A stretch of DNA of 64,000 nt from Desulfonatronum thioautotrophicum. Its GTDB lineage: Bacteria > Desulfobacterota > Desulfovibrionia > Desulfovibrionales > Desulfonatronaceae. The stretch spans positions 124,001-188,000 of the forward strand of contig NZ_JYNO01000004.1 of NCBI RefSeq assembly GCF_000934745.1, given 5' to 3'. Position 1 is the stretch's first letter, and each line of letters opens with the position of its first letter. A program made the position numbers and the translations under genes. The notes beneath the pieces are model-generated. The model saw only the letters and a program-made list of their open reading frames with translations, was not told the origin of the DNA and ran no database searches. Below, one piece after another: positions 18,929 through 27,195 of this stretch.

Positions 18929-19897
18929 TCAGTACCAGAGACCTTTGGTCCAATGATACCGCGGCGGTGCTGGATGTCTTGGAAAGGATTTTGAAGGGAA
19001 ATGCGCGGCCAGGATTTGTTCGCGGTTGTCCGAGGCGGCGGGTCGCAATGAGAGCAGACGTTGTATCCGCTCCTCTGTCGCGGGATGGGTGCGCAGCCAG
19101 GAGGGATGGGGCAGTCCAAGTCCAGGCCAAAGTCGACGAAACAGCGATTGCTGCCGGTGTTCGATCTTGGACAAGGCACTGGCCAGAGCCTCCGGGTCAT
19201 TTGTCAACTGCACGGCCTGGATGTCCGCGGCGAATTCTCGGGTGCGGGAGAGTCCAAGCTGTGCCAGAAGCATTATCTGCGGGGCAAAGACCAACAAGGC
19301 CACGGCCCACCAATTGACGTGGGCCTCGGCCATGAGAATCAGCGGGAGATTCAGGAGCAGAAAAAACTGGCCGATGAGTGAGAGGATACTGGCCATTCGG
19401 GTAATCAGGTCGGCCAGGCCCATGACCTGCAAGTCATTGTTGGCCACATGGCTGATCTCATGGGCCAAGACGCCGACAATCTCCCGCGGGTGCAGGGTTG
19501 TCAGCAGGCCATGGGTCACGGCAATGGCCGATGTGTCCCGATGGCCCACGGCAAACGCATTAAGCATTGTACTCGGGATCAAAAACAGCTCCGGTGGGGT
19601 GGGAAGCCGGGCGCGGCGGGCGAGTTCGTGGGCCACGCCAAACAGGGCCGGGGCCTCGGCCGGGGAGAGTTGCCGGGCATTGTACAGCCGCAGGACCAGT
19701 CGCGGTGATCCCGATGGAGTCAGGAGCAGGGGGACGATAGCGGCGATCGCCATCAGCCACAAACCTTTCTGTCCCAGCAGGATATAGCCTAAAAGACCGA
19801 GAAATCCGGTCATGGCGGCGAGAAGCAGGAGTGCTTGCTGGCGATTGTGCGTGTGGTGGCGTGTCCAGACCGAATGGTCAACACCGCGGGAAAGCAT
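18929..19897 (-). CDS. M48-family membrane zinc metalloprotease (HtpX-like)
   Basis: This 322-residue protein has an N-terminal membrane hairpin (about 22-60), the zinc site HEISH at residues 146-150, a second hydrophobic pair (about 163-212) and the third zinc ligand in SRTREFAAD near 217-225. That layout matches HtpX, which degrades misfolded membrane proteins, and its M48 relatives. HtpX itself is usually about 290 residues. The C-terminal 40 residues are extra and basic. Confidence 0.88.
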   Translation of the reverse strand: MLSRGVDHSVWTRHHTHNRQQALLLLAAMTGFLGLLGYILLGQKGLWLMAIAAIVPLLLTPSGSPRLVLRLYNARQLSPAEAPALFGVAHELARRARLPTPPELFLIPSTMLNAFAVGHRDTSAIAVTHGLLTTLHPREIVGVLAHEISHVANNDLQVMGLADLITRMASILSLIGQFFLLLNLPLILMAEAHVNWWAVALLVFAPQIMLLAQLGLSRTREFAADIQAVQLTNDPEALASALSKIEHRQQSLFRRLWPGLGLPHPSWLRTHPATEERIQRLLSLRPAASDNREQILAAHFPSKSFPRHPAPPRYHWTKGLWY

Positions 19898-20006
19898 GGC
19901 TGATCAGCGTGGATCCTGCCGGGGATGCCGGGCAAGATCATTGCATTTTGGGTTGGGAGCGGAGAAATGATCGGGAAGACGGGGGAGAGGATTCCAGTCG
20001 TCTTAC

Positions 20007-20162
20007 CTGAGTGTTGAAAAAGTCCTTAACTACAGTTCGTTCACAAACCACAAGTGCAAGGAGCAATTCGGCACTTACTGGAGAGTCATGTACCGGAAAT
20101 ACAAGAAAGCGTCTTTACTTGCCGGAGCAGTGACGCAGCAATTGGGAGTTTTCAGCGGACTG
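20007..20162 (+). repeat. Dispersed MITE-like repeat, copy B
   Basis: It shares its left end (CTGAGTGTTGAAAAAGTCCT), the core CAAGTGCAAGGAGCAA and the right block GACGCAGCAATTGGGAGTTTT with copy A at 1018-1168. The interior has diverged or been replaced. It ends 12 bp from the stop codon of the Fur-family gene. No gene is visible in the rest of the 276-bp gap to the M48 protease. Confidence 0.75.
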
Positions 20163-20173
20163 TTGCGCGAGAC

Positions 20174-20614
20174 CTATCTCTTTCCACCACCTCGACACTG
20201 GGGGCAAAGGCCGAATAGATACATTTTATGGCCGGTCAAGGTGAAGTCGTGGTCTTTGGCCAGCTGCTCCTGAAGGCTTTCAATCTGGTGGTCCACAACT
20301 TCTTCACTGCGGCCGCAACTGGTGCAGATCAGATGATCATGATGGGCTTGGCCAAAGGTCGGCTCGTAGCGGGAGACGCCGTCCCCAAAATTGACTTCCC
20401 GGGCGATCCCGGAATCGGAGAGCAGTTTGAGTGTCCGATAGACAGTGGCTTGGCCGACATGTGAATCGATCTGCTTGACCAGGTTGTAAAGTTCTTCCGG
20501 GGAGACATGGTCCTTGGTGTTCCAGAAAACATCAAAAATCAGTCCACGTTGGGCTGTGAACTTGAGTTTCTTCTTGCTCAAGAAATGGAAAAACTGATTT
20601 CGGGCATCAAGCAT
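20174..20614 (-). CDS. Fur-family transcriptional regulator (Fur/PerR-like)
   Basis: The ATG at 20614 follows a GGAG site and gives 146 residues. A TTG five codons upstream would bury that site. The N-terminal winged helix includes the recognition region QATVYRTLKLLSDSGI (about 55-70). The metal-binding region HHDHLICTSCG (91-101) and C-terminal CPQC (137-140) provide the regulatory and structural zinc sites. It is a DNA-binding repressor sensing iron or peroxide. Sequence alone does not separate Fur from PerR. No operator could be assigned confidently. Confidence 0.88.
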   Translation of the reverse strand: MLDARNQFFHFLSKKKLKFTAQRGLIFDVFWNTKDHVSPEELYNLVKQIDSHVGQATVYRTLKLLSDSGIAREVNFGDGVSRYEPTFGQAHHDHLICTSCGRSEEVVDHQIESLQEQLAKDHDFTLTGHKMYLFGLCPQCRGGGKR

Positions 20615-21179
20615 GATGAATTTCTCCAATCAAAGTTTACCCATCCTGTACAGTGCATCTCTCTCTTCTGTCAATAACGCTTCTTTCTGTGCCAGGGCAA
20701 TTGTGTTCTCACGTAACGATATGAAATTTTTGAGGTCGGCTTGCCCTGTTTGGGACGGATCGACCGGCTTCGCCTGTTTGGCTGAACCAGGAATCGTTCA
20801 TCAAGTCGTTGCCGGGCGCCAAGAGCACAACTTCCTTTTTTTCATGGTGCAACGTCTTGCTGTTACGAGGCCGGTGAAGGAGTTTCGAGCCGTTTCAAAC
20901 AGGGCAAGCCGGCCGTCTTCGCAAGAAAAAAATGGTGAGAACAAAAATGCCAGGCTTCCTGTACCGTGAAAACAATGAGTTGGTTAAAAAATAAGTAATT
21001 TCAAAATATTGACATTAATACCCGGAAAAATTATGGAGATATGCACATGCAAGGCAGGCTGGACGGCATTGAGCGGGGCGGCATCAAGACAGCACCCGGT
21101 ACACACGATGTGGTTGCGGTACGGCATACCTTTTTGCTGTCAGCACGTACTTCCCGGATTTTTGACTTTTGGAGCATCC
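20615..21179. other. Gene-free gap with a large inverted-repeat structure
   Basis: This divergent gap lies between the Fur-family gene and the DUF6485 gene. It should contain both promoters, but I cannot place either with confidence. Its main content is the long inverted repeat at 20696-20951. No credible coding sequence was found. Confidence 0.6.
20696..20951. repeat. Long imperfect inverted repeat, about 62-bp arms
   Basis: The left arm (20696-20758) and the reverse complement of the right arm (20890-20951) align end to end. Shared blocks are TGTTCTCAC and CGGCTTGCCCTGTTTG, separated in each arm by an AT-rich segment of the same length. About 130 bp separates the arms. There is no transposase frame inside. 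It could be a miniature transposable element or a large cruciform/hairpin RNA. Confidence 0.7.
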
Positions 21180-21392
21180 ATGACCAAGAACAGCAAATGC
21201 CCCCGGATTCGCATCAATACCAAATTTTGTACCTGTACGTCCCAGGACTGCTCCAAGCATGGACTTTGCTGCGAATGTCTGCACTACCATCGCCAGCGCC
21301 GGGAATTGCCGGCGTGCTACTTCACTGAAGAAGAAGAGCGCTCCTATAATCGGAGCATCGATTTTTTCGTGCTTCGGCGCACACCAAAATAA
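21180..21392 (+). CDS. DUF6485 cysteine-rich small protein
   Basis: This 70-residue protein starts at an ATG with GGAG six bases upstream. It shows the DUF6485 pattern: [22 protein letters not shown], then ELPACYF, then an acidic [11 protein letters not shown] tail. Six or seven cysteines arranged as CxC...C...CC.C suggest a metal or Fe-S site. The family has no established function. Its stop is immediately followed by the ATG of the GAF protein, so the two are translationally linked. Confidence 0.85.
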   Translation: MTKNSKCPRIRINTKFCTCTSQDCSKHGLCCECLHYHRQRRELPACYFTEEEERSYNRSIDFFVLRRTPK

Positions 21393-22454
21393 ATGAACTC
21401 TGACCTGAGTCCCATGGATGCCATGAACCAGGGATGTTTGAACCATCTTCTCGGCATCGTCGCCAACTCGTTTGATGCCTATTCGGCAGTGCTCTTTCTG
21501 GCCGATGATGAGGGGGTGTTGCGGATGGTCGCCCACTTCAGCCTTGGTGACGACCTGGACCAAGGCATAGAGGTTCAGGCGGGAAAGGGGCTGGTGGGTT
21601 GGATTTTGCGCAACAATCAGCCACTTCTGGTGAATAACTACGAGCTGCAGACCGAGTCCCTGGGATACTATTCCGGCAAGAGCGAATCTGCCGTCAAGTC
21701 GTTCATGGGGTGCCCGCTCCGGGACGGACAGGGGATCATCTGCGTTGACAGCAAGAAAAGCTATTCGTTCAGTGCCAAAGACCAGAAGATTCTGCACCAG
21801 TTCGCGGAGTTCATCGCCAAACTGCAACTGGATACCTGCAGGCAGGAGAGCAGCCGGCAGGATTTTCTGTATTACCAGGCATTGCAAGAGCTGCAAGAAC
21901 TGCGTCAACGCTATCCCCATTGGTCCGCCTACCTGAAGCATTACCTGCAGATTCTGGCCGGCACCACGGGAATCAAACATGTCGCCCTGGCCGCCAGGGA
22001 TGAATACGGGCAAAACTTCTTTATTGAGGGGTGGACGGATGATTTTCCGATCAACCAGCGCACCAAGGGGGAAAAGTATCCTTTTGGCAGCGGGCTGGTG
22101 GGCTGGGTTTTCAAAAACGAGAAGCCGCTTTTCTCGGTTGACGCTGAAACCAGCCATACCGGGGTTACGCTTTTTGCCAAGGATGTTATTGGGTCCCTCG
22201 CTCTGCATACGGTGATCTGTCTGCCCCTGAACGTGCACAAGCGAACCAGGGCCGTGCTGATTCTCGCTGACGAGGCCCCTCGTGACCCAGGGGCGGAGAT
22301 GCGGGTTTTTTTACGACTGGTCACCGAGTACCTGGAGTTTTTTCTGGAAAACCTCTATCTCAAGAACCAGCTGAACCGATTGCGTGCCCAGATTGCCCCG
22401 CAGCCGGCACCTGATGCCGCACACGGTGACGATATCCCCTTGCCACCACGTTGA
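21393..22454 (+). CDS. Tandem GAF-domain protein
   Basis: This 353-residue soluble protein has two GAF-like sensory domains at about residues 15-150 and 185-335. Repeated signatures VQAGKGLVGWILRNNQPLLV and FGSGLVGWVFKNEKPLF mark equivalent strands, separated by a helical linker rich in Gln and Leu. There is no kinase, cyclase or DNA-binding output domain. It begins directly after the DUF6485 stop codon and precedes mreB by 241 bp on the same strand, so a role in sensing near the cell-shape locus is possible but unproven. Confidence 0.82.
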   Translation: MNSDLSPMDAMNQGCLNHLLGIVANSFDAYSAVLFLADDEGVLRMVAHFSLGDDLDQGIEVQAGKGLVGWILRNNQPLLVNNYELQTESLGYYSGKSESAVKSFMGCPLRDGQGIICVDSKKSYSFSAKDQKILHQFAEFIAKLQLDTCRQESSRQDFLYYQALQELQELRQRYPHWSAYLKHYLQILAGTTGIKHVALAARDEYGQNFFIEGWTDDFPINQRTKGEKYPFGSGLVGWVFKNEKPLFSVDAETSHTGVTLFAKDVIGSLALHTVICLPLNVHKRTRAVLILADEAPRDPGAEMRVFLRLVTEYLEFFLENLYLKNQLNRLRAQIAPQPAPDAAHGDDIPLPPR

Positions 22455-22695
22455 AGCGGCTGTATCAGACTGCGGTTCCTGGTGCGCAGCGAGGTTGATA
22501 AAAGAATCCGATATTTCCATGGCCTGTTGGATGTGCTCCAGGATGCAAATACCAGGCGATCCGTCAGCGGTGGTCCTATAAAACATCCCTCCACCACGGC
22601 ATCAGGCTCATGAATCGTCATCAGAGCCCTGCACCGGACAGCAAGCCGTTTTGGCATGAGCCGTTTTTTCCACATCAGCAAGATGGATTTCCACG

Positions 22696-23721
22696 ATGTT
22701 TCTGCAGCGTTTTTTCTCCTTCATGAGCAAGGATCTGGCCATGGACCTGGGGACGGCCAATACTCTGGTCTACACCCCCAAGGACGGGATCGTCCTCAAC
22801 GAGCCGTCTGTTGTGGCCCTGGATAATCGCAGCGGAAACGTGCTGGCCGTGGGCAAGGAGGCCAAGGAGTTTTTGGGACGGACCCCAAAAAGCATCCGGG
22901 CTGTTCGACCGCTCAAGGACGGAGTGATCGCGGATTTCGAGGTGACCAAGGAGATGATCGCCTATTTTGTCCGCAAGGTGATTCGGGGGATGCGTTTGAT
23001 CAAACCGATGATCATCATCGGCGTGCCTGCCGGGATCACCCAGGTGGAAAAGCGGGCGGTCATCGAGTCCGGGACCCAGGCCGGAGCCAGAGACGTCCGG
23101 TTGATCGAGGAGCCCATGGCCGCGGCTATCGGGGCCGGACTGCCCATTGACCAGCCCATTGGGAATATGGTCGTGGACATCGGCGGCGGCACCACCGAGG
23201 TTGCCGTCATTTCCCTCTCCTCGGTGGCCTACTCCGAATCCGTGCGCATTGCCGGCGATGAAATGAACGAGGCCATTCAGAGGTATGTTCAGGATAAATA
23301 CCAAATGCTCATTGGCGAAAACATGTCCGAAAAAACCAAGATCGCCATCGGATCCGCTTCCGTGCTGAAAGCCCCTTTACACATCGAAGTCGCCGGAAAA
23401 AACATGGTGGACGGGAACCCGAGGACGCTCACTCTGCACGACCCCGAGATCCGGGAGGCGATCCAGGAACCGGTCAACGCCATTGTTCTCGCCGTGCGCC
23501 GGGCTCTGGAAAAGACCCCGCCGGAGCTGGTGGCGGACGTGGCTTCCAACGGGTTGTACCTGGCTGGAGGCGGGGCACTGCTCAAGGGGCTGGCTGAGCT
23601 GATTTCCGAAAATTCCCATATCCAGGTGATCACGGATGACGACCCATTGACCACCGTGGTCCGCGGCGTCGGAAAAGTCCTGGAGAACCAGAAGCGCTTT
23701 GATTCAGTGTTTATCAACTAG
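22696..23721 (+). CDS. mreB: Rod-shape-determining actin MreB
   Basis: This 341-residue protein has bacterial-actin length and motifs: the phosphate-1 loop DLGTANTLVY near residue 17, an EEPMAAAIGAGLPI stretch near 138-151, phosphate-2 DIGGGTTEVAVISL near 160-173, and an adenosine-binding LAGGGALLKGL segment near 289-299. The N-terminal amphipathic start MFLQRFF fits the membrane-binding helix of MreB. It polymerises under the membrane and directs lateral wall growth. No mreC or mreD follows, since the gene ends at a short hairpin facing a convergent gene. Confidence 0.96.
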   Translation: MFLQRFFSFMSKDLAMDLGTANTLVYTPKDGIVLNEPSVVALDNRSGNVLAVGKEAKEFLGRTPKSIRAVRPLKDGVIADFEVTKEMIAYFVRKVIRGMRLIKPMIIIGVPAGITQVEKRAVIESGTQAGARDVRLIEEPMAAAIGAGLPIDQPIGNMVVDIGGGTTEVAVISLSSVAYSESVRIAGDEMNEAIQRYVQDKYQMLIGENMSEKTKIAIGSASVLKAPLHIEVAGKNMVDGNPRTLTLHDPEIREAIQEPVNAIVLAVRRALEKTPPELVADVASNGLYLAGGGALLKGLAELISENSHIQVITDDDPLTTVVRGVGKVLENQKRFDSVFIN

Positions 23722-23723
23722 CT

Positions 23724-23739
23724 GTGCCGTGGACGGCAC
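23724..23739 (+). other. Short hairpin after mreB
   Basis: GTGCCGT and ACGGCAC form a perfect 7-bp stem around GG directly after the mreB stop codon. There is no T-run, so it may protect the transcript end or need Rho rather than act as an intrinsic terminator. Confidence 0.5.
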
Positions 23740-23886
23740 TGACGTCCAAGCAGAACACCGGTCGCCAGGCTGGTATTCATTTCAATGAACGCAGGCTGAT
23801 CACCGTTTCGCCGCAAGAAGTTTGACCATTTCCGTATGTTTCTCCGCTCTCCGATCCGGAGGGTAGCGCTTCGTTCTGGTGTGATT

Positions 23887-23924
23887 GTTGAACGGGCTTC
23901 CAGACAGGGGCTTTTTCAATAATC
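23887..23924 (-). repeat. Truncated copy C of the dispersed repeat
   Basis: This 38-bp stretch is, in reverse orientation, the left end of copy A (1020-1056) with about seven mismatches. The CTTTTTCAA terminus is intact. The rest of the element is missing, so it is a remnant lying between mreB and the convergent channel gene. Confidence 0.65.
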
Positions 23925-23958
23925 CGCCATCCCCGCCATCCCTTCACCCCCTATGTCA

Positions 23959-24792
23959 TCACCTGGGGGGAAGACGCCGATCATCTCGCTCTTTCAAGAG
24001 TTCAGCGAGTTTGGCATCCACGCTGTCCAGGCGGCTTTCCAGCTTGAGCCAGACCTTGGCCGGATCCTCTTTGGTCCCTTCCTCGATGGCCTTTTCCTCC
24101 ATCGCGCCGACGATGATCCCCACCACCAGATTGACGACCGTGTACGTGGTCACGATAATGAACGGTACAAAGAACATCCACGCGAAGGGATAGACGTCCA
24201 TGACCGGGCGCACGATACCCATGGACCAGCTTTCCAGAGTCATGACCTGGAAGAGGGTATACAAAGAGCCCCCGACGGAGCCGAACCATTCCGGGAAGGA
24301 TGCGGAGAACAGTTTGGTGGAAATGACCGCGCCGGCGTAGAAGATGATGCCCACGATTCCGGCCACGGAACTGACGCCTGGTACAGCATGAAGCATGGCC
24401 GCGATGACCCGGCGCATGTTCGGCAGCGTGGAAATCATCCGCATCACGCGCAGCACCCGCAACGAACGCAGCACCGCCAACCCGCCTTCGCTGGGTACCA
24501 GGGAGATGGCCACCACCAGGAAATCGAATATATTCCAGCCGTCGCGGAAGAAGCGTCCGCGCAGGACGTACAGCTTCAGGCCGATTTCCACGATGAAGAT
24601 GGTCAGGCAGATCCGGTCAATGCTCAGAAGCAGCGGTCCGGCCATCTCCATGGCCCGGGCCGATGTCTCCAGGCCAAGGACAATGCCGTTGATGATGATT
24701 ACAAAAATAATCGCATTTTGAAACCGGCTGCTTTGGACGAGGTCCAGGAGTCGGTCACGCGGAGAACGGGAGAGTGGTGTGGTGGTGGTCAT
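23959..24792 (-). CDS. Bacterial voltage-gated sodium channel (NavBac)
   Basis: This 277-residue, six-helix, single-repeat channel subunit works as a tetramer. The S4 voltage sensor has four arginines at every third position (Arg109, 112, 115, 118). The pore loop carries the selectivity filter TLESWSM (185-191), the same filter as characterised NavAb-type sodium channels. A C-terminal stretch from about residue 245 has the heptad look of the family coiled coil. NavBac channels admit sodium on depolarisation and in alkaliphiles support motility and pH homeostasis. No clear ribosome-binding site precedes the ATG. Confidence 0.94.
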   Translation of the reverse strand: MTTTTPLSRSPRDRLLDLVQSSRFQNAIIFVIIINGIVLGLETSARAMEMAGPLLLSIDRICLTIFIVEIGLKLYVLRGRFFRDGWNIFDFLVVAISLVPSEGGLAVLRSLRVLRVMRMISTLPNMRRVIAAMLHAVPGVSSVAGIVGIIFYAGAVISTKLFSASFPEWFGSVGGSLYTLFQVMTLESWSMGIVRPVMDVYPFAWMFFVPFIIVTTYTVVNLVVGIIVGAMEEKAIEEGTKEDPAKVWLKLESRLDSVDAKLAELLKERDDRRLPPR

Positions 24793-24997
24793 GGAGCGAT
24801 GTTGTTAAGCAGATGGATGGTTGTATTCCCGCTCATGGCGGAATCCGTCTTTGGTGCAGCCAAATACAAGACGTGGGGCACCATTATATCGCTTCACAGT
24901 TATGCTCAAGGGCTGCTGTCTTGGATGCGGGAAGACGGAATGGAGTGGCTATAACCTACTTGGCTTGGCAGCATGCTTTCGTTTCCCGGTCCGCGGA

Positions 24998-25609
24998 TCA
25001 TGAGGCACTCTGAAATGTCACGGTCAGGTGCCGTGGTTCCCAGGCTCCGCCCCAAAAGGAAAACGCCTCGCTGCTCTGGAAGGTGGTGGAAACAGAGAGA
25101 TGGGTGTCGCCGCTGATGGCCACCCCGTCCGGCTTGAGCCCCAGGTCGACAAAGTATTCCATATCCGCGACCAGGAGGTGGACGGTCTGGGGGGCGTCTT
25201 TGGCCGGGACGGGGCAGGGAACGAAGAAATCGTAGATCACCTGATGCCCCTGGATTGTGGCCCGAAAGTCTCTGACCGAGGCCACGTGAAACGGCGAACC
25301 GTTGACCTTTATCTGGATAAAGTAGTCGTATTCGCTGAGATACTCAAATGCCCCTTGGCGAACCTCTTCAATTTCCTGGGCTGAAAAAACACCATCCCCG
25401 TCCCTGTCGAACATCTCCATGATCTGGCTGCTGAACATTTCGTCAAACGTCCAGCGATGCTGAAATCCGATCAGGCCGGAGGCATCAAAGCGGGCTTCGA
25501 TGGCGTAGTCCACCCACACATGCGGGTGGGCCCGTACCGGCTGCGGTTGCATGAAGAACAGGGTCATTATTGCCAGTACAAAGAAGCTGATGCTGCGAAG
25601 CTGAGGCAT
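24998..25609 (-). CDS. Exported DUF1007 family protein
   Basis: The ATG at 25609 has AAGGA upstream and gives 203 residues with a signal peptide ending near residue 27 (VRAHPHVW). The opening HPHVWVDY of the mature protein, FQHRWTFDEMFSS, and an EF-hand-like acidic loop DRDGDGVFSAQE are DUF1007 hallmarks. DUF1007 genes usually sit beside nickel/cobalt efflux permeases, and none is present here. The His-rich N-terminus would suit metal binding. The gene follows the M16 pair on the same strand. Confidence 0.85.
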   Translation of the reverse strand: MPQLRSISFFVLAIMTLFFMQPQPVRAHPHVWVDYAIEARFDASGLIGFQHRWTFDEMFSSQIMEMFDRDGDGVFSAQEIEEVRQGAFEYLSEYDYFIQIKVNGSPFHVASVRDFRATIQGHQVIYDFFVPCPVPAKDAPQTVHLLVADMEYFVDLGLKPDGVAISGDTHLSVSTTFQSSEAFSFWGGAWEPRHLTVTFQSAS

Positions 25610-25691
25610 GGCATTGGTCCTTGGTTCGGTGATGTCCACAGCGGGCCATGAGCGTGGTCAAATCCGTTTGCCGCCCAGGGAGCGGCAACCC

Positions 25692-27125
25692 CTATGGCTG
25701 GTCCGGGGACGCACTTGCAGGTGTAGCTGGTAATTGATCTGGATGATCGTTGGTGAGTTCTTCCAGCAAACCCTCCGGCCCACCCACGACCACCGTGACC
25801 ATCCGGTCCATTGTCATTCGCCGGGCCAGGGCATCCATGGCCATTTCCGGGGTGACCCTTGCCACGTACTCGGTGTAGGTTTCCAGGTAGTCCGGGGCAA
25901 GATTGTAAAACCCAATCATTCCCAATGTGGCGACAATGCCGCTGTTGGAGGCCAAGCCCTGGGGAAACCGGCCAATGATGTTATCCCTGGATGCAGCCAA
26001 CTCCTCTTCGGTAACGCCCTGGTCGATGAAAAGGGCCAGGGCCTCGCGCAGCACTCCCAGGGCCTCGGCAGCCTGGTGAACTCCGGTCTGCATGGTGATC
26101 AGGAATGGGCCTTCAACGGCCATGGGTTGAATATGGCTGGAGACGGAGTAGGCCAGTCCACGCTTGGTCCGGACGTCCTGAAAGAGTCGCGAGGTGAAGC
26201 CGCCCCCGCCAAAAACATGATTGGCCGTGGTCAGGAAAAAGCGGTCCGGATCGCCCTGGCGCAAAAGCGGTTTGCCCATCAAGATGTGGGCTTGCTCCGA
26301 GGGGAAAGGGACATGGTGGAGGATCGGTTCCTCCGGCGCTTGCGGGGCTGGGAGGGCAGCAGGCCGGTCACCCTTGGGAAGAGCCGCGTCGATGCGTTGA
26401 CTGAGTTTTCGGGCAGCATCCTCGGAAAGGTCGCCAGTCAGGGCCAGGACGGCGTTTTGCACAGTGTAGTGGTTTTGAAAAAAATCCTGGACCAGCATCC
26501 TGGTCAGGCCGGGAACGCTTTCCGCCGTACCCAGGGGGGGGTGGGCATAGGGGTGGTCGCCGTAGGCCAGTTGAAAGAAACGTCGGGATGCGATGGCTCC
26601 GGGCTCCTGACGCTCCCGGTGTATGCTCTGGAGGGTCTGGCGGCGGGCCCTGGCCAGATCGTCCTCCGGAAAAGCCGGTTCATGCAGCAGGGCGAGCATG
26701 GTTGCCAGTGCGGTTTCCATCCAATCTGGCTCGGTCAGTGTGCGCAAATGGATCGTAGCCATGTCCCGGGCTGCACTGGAGCTGAACTGGGCGCCTACGG
26801 ATTCAAAACGCTCGGCCACGGTGTCCGCATCCATATCTGAAGTGCCAAAAGCCAGAGCCAGGCTTGTCAGCCTAGCCAAGCCATTATGCTCGCCGTCCCG
26901 AGCCGCCCCGGCATCGAAGATCAGCCGGACGTCCAGCATGGGCAGGGCCGGGGCCGGGGCGAACAGGACCGTCATCCCGTTCTCCGTGGTCCATGTTTGA
27001 AATTCCGCGCTTTGTGCCGGGGAAACGAATCCGTGGGCAAGAACGAAGAGCATCGTCAGACAGAGGCCGACCAGGGAGCCGGGCTTCCGTGGGCCGGGGG
27101 CAAAGTGGGTATCGTGGGAGGTCAT
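25692..27125 (-). CDS. M16 peptidase homologue without the zinc motif
   Basis: This 477-residue exported protein starts at ATG 27125 with AAGG upstream and has a signal peptide ending around SAEF. It has both M16 halves and family landmarks (GGGGFTSRLFQDVRTKRGLAYSV near 300-322), but the HxxEH site is absent: the equivalent region reads EHNGLARLTSLALAFGT. Such proteins form heterodimers with catalytic M16 partners, as in bacterial pairs related to mitochondrial processing peptidase. The catalytic partner is encoded 70 bp upstream on the same strand. An open upstream extension overlaps that gene and lacks a signal. Confidence 0.88.
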   Translation of the reverse strand: MTSHDTHFAPGPRKPGSLVGLCLTMLFVLAHGFVSPAQSAEFQTWTTENGMTVLFAPAPALPMLDVRLIFDAGAARDGEHNGLARLTSLALAFGTSDMDADTVAERFESVGAQFSSSAARDMATIHLRTLTEPDWMETALATMLALLHEPAFPEDDLARARRQTLQSIHRERQEPGAIASRRFFQLAYGDHPYAHPPLGTAESVPGLTRMLVQDFFQNHYTVQNAVLALTGDLSEDAARKLSQRIDAALPKGDRPAALPAPQAPEEPILHHVPFPSEQAHILMGKPLLRQGDPDRFFLTTANHVFGGGGFTSRLFQDVRTKRGLAYSVSSHIQPMAVEGPFLITMQTGVHQAAEALGVLREALALFIDQGVTEEELAASRDNIIGRFPQGLASNSGIVATLGMIGFYNLAPDYLETYTEYVARVTPEMAMDALARRMTMDRMVTVVVGGPEGLLEELTNDHPDQLPATPASASPDQP

Positions 27126-27195
27126 AGGCAAAACCTTGTGGCGTGCGTTGAGTTGGAAGCGAGCGGTGCAATGGAGAAACGGATCGTGCGTGAGG

